A stretch of 11,856 bases of DNA, taken from Acidimicrobiaceae bacterium. GTDB lineage: Bacteria > Actinomycetota > Acidimicrobiia > Acidimicrobiales > RAAP-2. Made by a program: the position numbers and the translations under genes. The DNA is taken from positions 17,897 to 29,752 of the forward strand of contig PLSY01000404.1 of NCBI GenBank assembly GCA_003164275.1. Reading direction: 5' to 3'. Shown here piece by piece: positions 11,802 to 11,856 of this stretch (positions are counted from its first letter, which is position 1; each line of letters starts with the position of its first letter). Below the pieces are notes generated by a model. That model was not told where the DNA came from, did no database searches, and saw nothing but the letters and a program-made list of their open reading frames with translations.

Positions 11802-11848
11802 GGGTGCTTGCTGGACGCGAGCTGCCACACTCCGGCACTTCTGCCGCA
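11802..11848 (+). repeat. Possible start of a third copy of the long repeat
   Basis: GGGTGCTTGC (11802-11811) is identical to the first ten bases of copy 1 (8921-8930), and GGCACTTCTGCCGC begins 32 bases later (11834), where copy 1 has GGTGCCGTTCTGCGC 30 bases later. The match is short and the window ends before the strongly conserved part can be judged. Confidence 0.25.
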
Positions 11849-11856
11849 CCCCGGTG

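Noticed and set aside
11789..11856. Start of a gene at ATG 11789 running off the right edge
   Set aside because: Only 22 codons are visible, without a ribosome-binding site, and they overlap the possible third long repeat.

Overview
The window looks like high-GC actinobacterial DNA. The coding regions are strongly GC-biased, GTG and TTG starts are frequent, several promoters sit close enough to the start codon to predict leaderless mRNAs, and the left half carries a protein set (SCO6880 family, a DUF6668-like protein, a transglycosylase/NlpC fusion) known from actinobacterial type IV secretion-like and conjugative loci. I cannot name the species. I see no relaxase, integrase, VirB4/VirD4 ATPase, tRNA or rRNA, so calling the region a mobile element is an inference from the gene set.

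Left half (1-5558, all minus strand): one tightly packed operon read right to left. In transcription order it encodes a membrane-anchored lytic transglycosylase/NlpC-P60 peptidase, a secreted or lipid-anchored Ala/Thr/Ser-rich protein, a DUF6668-like cytoplasmic protein, a two-helix pilin-like membrane protein, a single-pass protein with a C-terminal extracytoplasmic domain, a VirB6/TrbL-like polytopic channel protein with a Gly/Ala/Ser tail, and the start of an SCO6880-family protein cut by the left edge. All six junctions overlap by 1-4 bases. This fits a cell-envelope-spanning transfer apparatus: wall hydrolase, pilus-like subunit, channel, and accessory exterior proteins.

Middle (5559-7461, plus strand): a divergent intergenic region dense in inverted repeats, two overlapping unrecognised genes closed by a strong hairpin, a hicA-hicB toxin-antitoxin pair with a promoter predicting a leaderless hicA message, and a 60-residue acidic ORF.

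Right half (7462-11856): an accessory region of small genes in both orientations, separated by repeats. A direct repeat of about 80-90 bases (7456 and 8164) flanks a small membrane-anchored protein gene. The second copy lies at the 3' end of a lipoprotein gene, and the first copy carries what looks like a remnant of that gene's end. A second, longer direct repeat of about 199 bases (8921-9119 and 10942-11140, constant offset 2021) flanks a divergent pair: an Asp-box beta-propeller membrane protein and a YtrA-type GntR regulator. The two start codons are 21 bases apart and share a palindrome that is very likely the regulator's operator. Two small two-helix membrane proteins with a similar layout follow, and a third partial copy of the long repeat may begin near the right edge. 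The most interesting reading of this half is a set of small gene modules bounded by direct repeats, capable of duplication or excision; this remains a hypothesis.
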